From: Eubacteriales bacterium
Lineage (GTDB): Bacteria; Bacillota; Clostridia; Christensenellales; CAG-138
Length of the DNA stretch: 7,680 nt
Direction: 5' to 3'
Assembly (NCBI GenBank): GCA_030695285.1
Contig: JAUYTF010000229.1
Location: forward strand, 1 to 7,680
A program made the translations under genes and the position numbers. This document shows, piece by piece, positions 5,585 to 7,680 of the stretch (positions are counted from its first letter, which is position 1; every line of letters starts with the position of its first letter). The notes under the pieces were generated by a model. The model saw only the letters and a program-made list of their open reading frames with translations. It searched no databases and was not told the DNA's origin.

Positions 5585-6955
5585 ATGAAGAAAAACTTAC
5601 TGCACAAAGCGGCAGCCGTGCTCACGATGCTCGTGCTCGCCCTGGTTATCACCGGTGTGCCCGGCACAGCGTTGGCCGCCATCACCGGCGTCACCATCAC
5701 GCCGGGCGCCGGTCAGAGCTACACCATTCCCGTCGGCGGAACGGTCGATCTCACCGCCGTCGTAGCCGGTACGCCGGACGGCACCGTGACCTACAGCTGG
5801 GCACAAAGCAGCCTAACCAACGTTTCGCTGAGCGCAGTGTCCGGCGCGACCACCACGGTCACCGGTCTTGTTCCCGGAACATCCACCACAGTCACCGTGA
5901 CTGCGACGGATGATGTCGGTCCAGTCAGTGTTTCAAACACCGTGACAATCACCGTCACCGCGATGACGATCAGCAATTCGACGCTCTCGCTCAACGGTGG
6001 CGCCACCCAGACGCTGACGGTCGGCAACGTCTCCTCCAGCAGCACGACCGGCTGGGTTTCTAACAATCTCAACGTGGCGACGGTCAACGCCACGACCGGC
6101 CTCGTCACCGCAGTCGGCGGCGGCACGGCGACCATTACGGCGACAAACACGCCCCTCAGCGGCGACGTTCAGACCCGTACCTGCACGGTAACGGTCTCGC
6201 CGATCATCACCATGACGCCTTCCACGCAGAACATCACCTCGGCGAGCACCGCGGGTTCCATTCAGCTTAGGGTGGAGTACGGCGGAGACCTGATCACCAG
6301 CGCTTCCACCGTGGCATGGGGCAACAGTAACGCTACAGCAGGCTCTCTGACCGTAGCACCCACGACGTTTACCGTCGACGGCAGCGCGCTGACCTGCACG
6401 GCGACATTCCTCTCCAACTCCACCGGCGTAAACGCGACCAGCACCGTGACTGCAACGATTGCAGGCGCAGGTTCCTATACCGCAGCGAGAACCGCCACGG
6501 TCAATGTCCGCACCTCACGCTACCTCACCCTCGAAGGCAACACCGCGCTGAGTAACACCAACCGTTATGGCGACTATACGCTCACGCTGCGCGAAGCCAA
6601 CGGCGATATCGTAAACGACAGCACGAGTTCGGCGCACTGGAGCTGGTCTTCCTCTTATCTGTCCCTCTCAAACGCGGCGCTAAACTCCAGCCGCGGAAGC
6701 ATGATAAACGGACAGGCGAGAATTCAGCTATACGCGCGTTATAACACCCCCTCAAGCGGCACGCGCCTCTATGCCTGGATCAACAACGACTCCAACAACC
6801 GCGTTTACACCACCATCCATATCACCGGCTTGAGCTCGCTGCCGCAGACGGGTCAGGATATGACGCTGGTCTATATCTTAGGCGGCACGGCCGTGGCACT
6901 ACTCGCCGCAGCGGGGGTATGGTATGGCATCCGTAAGAAACGCACCGCAGCATAA
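5585..6955 (+). CDS. LPQTG cell-wall-anchored surface protein with bacterial Ig-like domains
   Basis: The 456-residue protein is exported and probably wall-anchored. A signal peptide (KK near the start, hydrophobic core about 10-25, likely cleavage after ALA at about residue 31) is followed by Thr/Ser/Val-rich beta domains. Residues about 34-125 and 126-206 resemble bacterial Ig-like group 2 domains; the second has ATVNATTGLVTAVGGGTATI (165-184). Residues about 207-308 are a third, more divergent beta domain. Residues about 309-417 are a different, Asn/Tyr/Trp-richer domain that I do not recognise. The C-terminus is a complete sorting signal: LPQTG (419-423), a membrane segment about 428-449, and the tail RKKRTAA. 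Between Lys8 and Lys451 there is no lysine at all. AGGAGG at 5571-5576 lies 8 bases before the ATG. The sortase gene overlaps its last 32 bases. The role (adhesin, stalk or wall scaffold) cannot be told from sequence. Confidence 0.93.
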   Translation: MKKNLLHKAAAVLTMLVLALVITGVPGTALAAITGVTITPGAGQSYTIPVGGTVDLTAVVAGTPDGTVTYSWAQSSLTNVSLSAVSGATTTVTGLVPGTSTTVTVTATDDVGPVSVSNTVTITVTAMTISNSTLSLNGGATQTLTVGNVSSSSTTGWVSNNLNVATVNATTGLVTAVGGGTATITATNTPLSGDVQTRTCTVTVSPIITMTPSTQNITSASTAGSIQLRVEYGGDLITSASTVAWGNSNATAGSLTVAPTTFTVDGSALTCTATFLSNSTGVNATSTVTATIAGAGSYTAARTATVNVRTSRYLTLEGNTALSNTNRYGDYTLTLREANGDIVNDSTSSAHWSWSSSYLSLSNAALNSSRGSMINGQARIQLYARYNTPSSGTRLYAWINNDSNNRVYTTIHITGLSSLPQTGQDMTLVYILGGTAVALLAAAGVWYGIRKKRTAA

Positions 6956-7680
6956 GCGGGGAGAGACGAGCGGACTGCCTTCCATCCGTGATTCGCATCA
7001 CGACTCCTACAAAAAAAACCACCGTGAACTGCGCGCCATCCGTGCGCTTGGGCTCACCGCGATCTTTCTCGGCATCGTAGCCCTGGTTTTACTCGGAGTT
7101 AAGATGTTCGACGGTCAAGCAGCGGCACAAAACGCCAACGCATTGCTTGAGGCATATAAAGCGCAGGCGACCATTCAGCCGACCGCAACTTTACCAGCGT
7201 TGACGGAGACCGAAACGGAGGCGCCCATCGAAACGCCTGAGCCGCACGATGATGACTACGAGCAAACCGACTCGGATGCGGACGCTACCGCGGCAGGCGA
7301 AGCAAACCAGCATCTGGCGGACGACGGCTCTGTAACGAGTAGCTCCGAGTCAGGCGAGTATGTGCAGCCTGACGAACCGGAAGAGGTATCCGATCTGGAT
7401 AAGATCATGGCAAGGATCATCAAGTCCACCGGCGAAGACGGCATGATCGGCATTCTGGAAATACCAGAATTCAATCAGGAGCTGCCCATCATCGGAAAAT
7501 GGTCGTATGATCTCTTAAAGATATCGATCTGCCGTTACAAAGGGCCCGCCCCGAATGAAAAGGGTAACCTCGTGCTGATCGGTCACAATTATAAAAGCGG
7601 CGCACACTTTGGCAACCTAAAAAAGCTATCGGTGGGTAGCGAGCTCTTTCTCACGAATGCGAAAACAGGCGAGCGCGTAC
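6924..7680 (+). CDS. Sortase with N-terminal membrane anchor and long acidic linker (partial, C-terminus missing)
   Basis: The frame is open from ATG 6924 to the window end (252 codons). The protein has a basic N-terminus, one membrane segment at about residues 41-60, a linker, and then the start of a sortase domain at about 173: IGILEIPEFNQELPIIGKW, CRYKGPAPNEKGNLVLIGHN and HFGNLKKLSVGSELFL. The GHN histidine (residue 221) is the expected catalytic His; the catalytic Cys and Arg would lie beyond the window. Residues 80-159 contain no Lys or Arg, and 95-159 hold 23 Asp/Glu. The class is uncertain; the spacing looks like clostridial sortases outside class A. The gene overlaps the LPQTG gene by 32 bases, so coupled translation and action on that protein are likely. 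The start is not certain: the ATG has only a GGGGG run seven bases upstream, and GGGGAGAG at 6958-6965 sits well before a CTG codon at 6975, which would give a shorter cytoplasmic tail. Confidence 0.88.
   Translation, partial: MASVRNAPQHKRGETSGLPSIRDSHHDSYKKNHRELRAIRALGLTAIFLGIVALVLLGVKMFDGQAAAQNANALLEAYKAQATIQPTATLPALTETETEAPIETPEPHDDDYEQTDSDADATAAGEANQHLADDGSVTSSSESGEYVQPDEPEEVSDLDKIMARIIKSTGEDGMIGILEIPEFNQELPIIGKWSYDLLKISICRYKGPAPNEKGNLVLIGHNYKSGAHFGNLKKLSVGSELFLTNAKTGERV

Noticed and set aside
5791..6150. Minus-strand open frame of 119 codons opposite the surface-protein gene
   Set aside because: Its Val/Thr-rich sequence is produced by reading the ACC/ACG/GTC codon runs of the Ig-like domains backwards.

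Overview
The window looks like a moderately GC-rich chromosome segment from a Gram-positive anaerobe, most likely a member of the Clostridia/Bacillota. The evidence is a DegV-family lipid-binding protein, a CBS-domain manganese pyrophosphatase, a TGS-domain uridine-kinase-like protein of the type common in Clostridia, an LPXTG wall-anchored protein with its own sortase, strong AGGAGG ribosome sites and sigma-A-like promoters. Nothing in the sequence fixes the genus.

Layout. (1) Positions 1-295, minus strand: the first 98 codons of a membrane protein that resembles the DUF1461/TIGR01906 family. (2) 296-783: a divergent intergenic region of almost 500 bases. It holds extended -10 promoter candidates on the minus strand, a good sigma-A promoter on the plus strand, and three tandem copies (the last partial) of a 52-base repeat in the presumed 5' leader of degV. 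(3) 784-1647: degV, closed by a strong intrinsic terminator at 1706-1737. (4) 1796-5294: a promoter followed by two genes separated by 71 bases, a CBS/DRTGG-containing family II pyrophosphatase and a TGS plus tRNA-synthetase-like plus P-loop uridine-kinase protein, probably one operon. (5) 5295-5584: an AT-rich intergenic stretch with a possible weak terminator, a strong promoter bracketed by an inverted repeat, and a structured 5' leader. (6) 5585-7680: an LPQTG surface protein built of Ig-like domains, overlapped by 32 bases by a sortase gene that runs off the window.

How the genes work together. The pyrophosphatase and the kinase plausibly share a transcript concerned with nucleotide and pyrophosphate balance. 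The last two genes form a substrate-sortase pair: the first is exported by its signal peptide and the second should cleave its LPQTG motif and attach it to the wall or to another acceptor.

The least ordinary features are the repeats in the degV leader, the absence of lysine from the whole ectodomain of the surface protein, and the long, highly acidic, K/R-free linker between the membrane segment and the catalytic domain of the sortase. I found no mobile element, CRISPR array, tRNA or rRNA.
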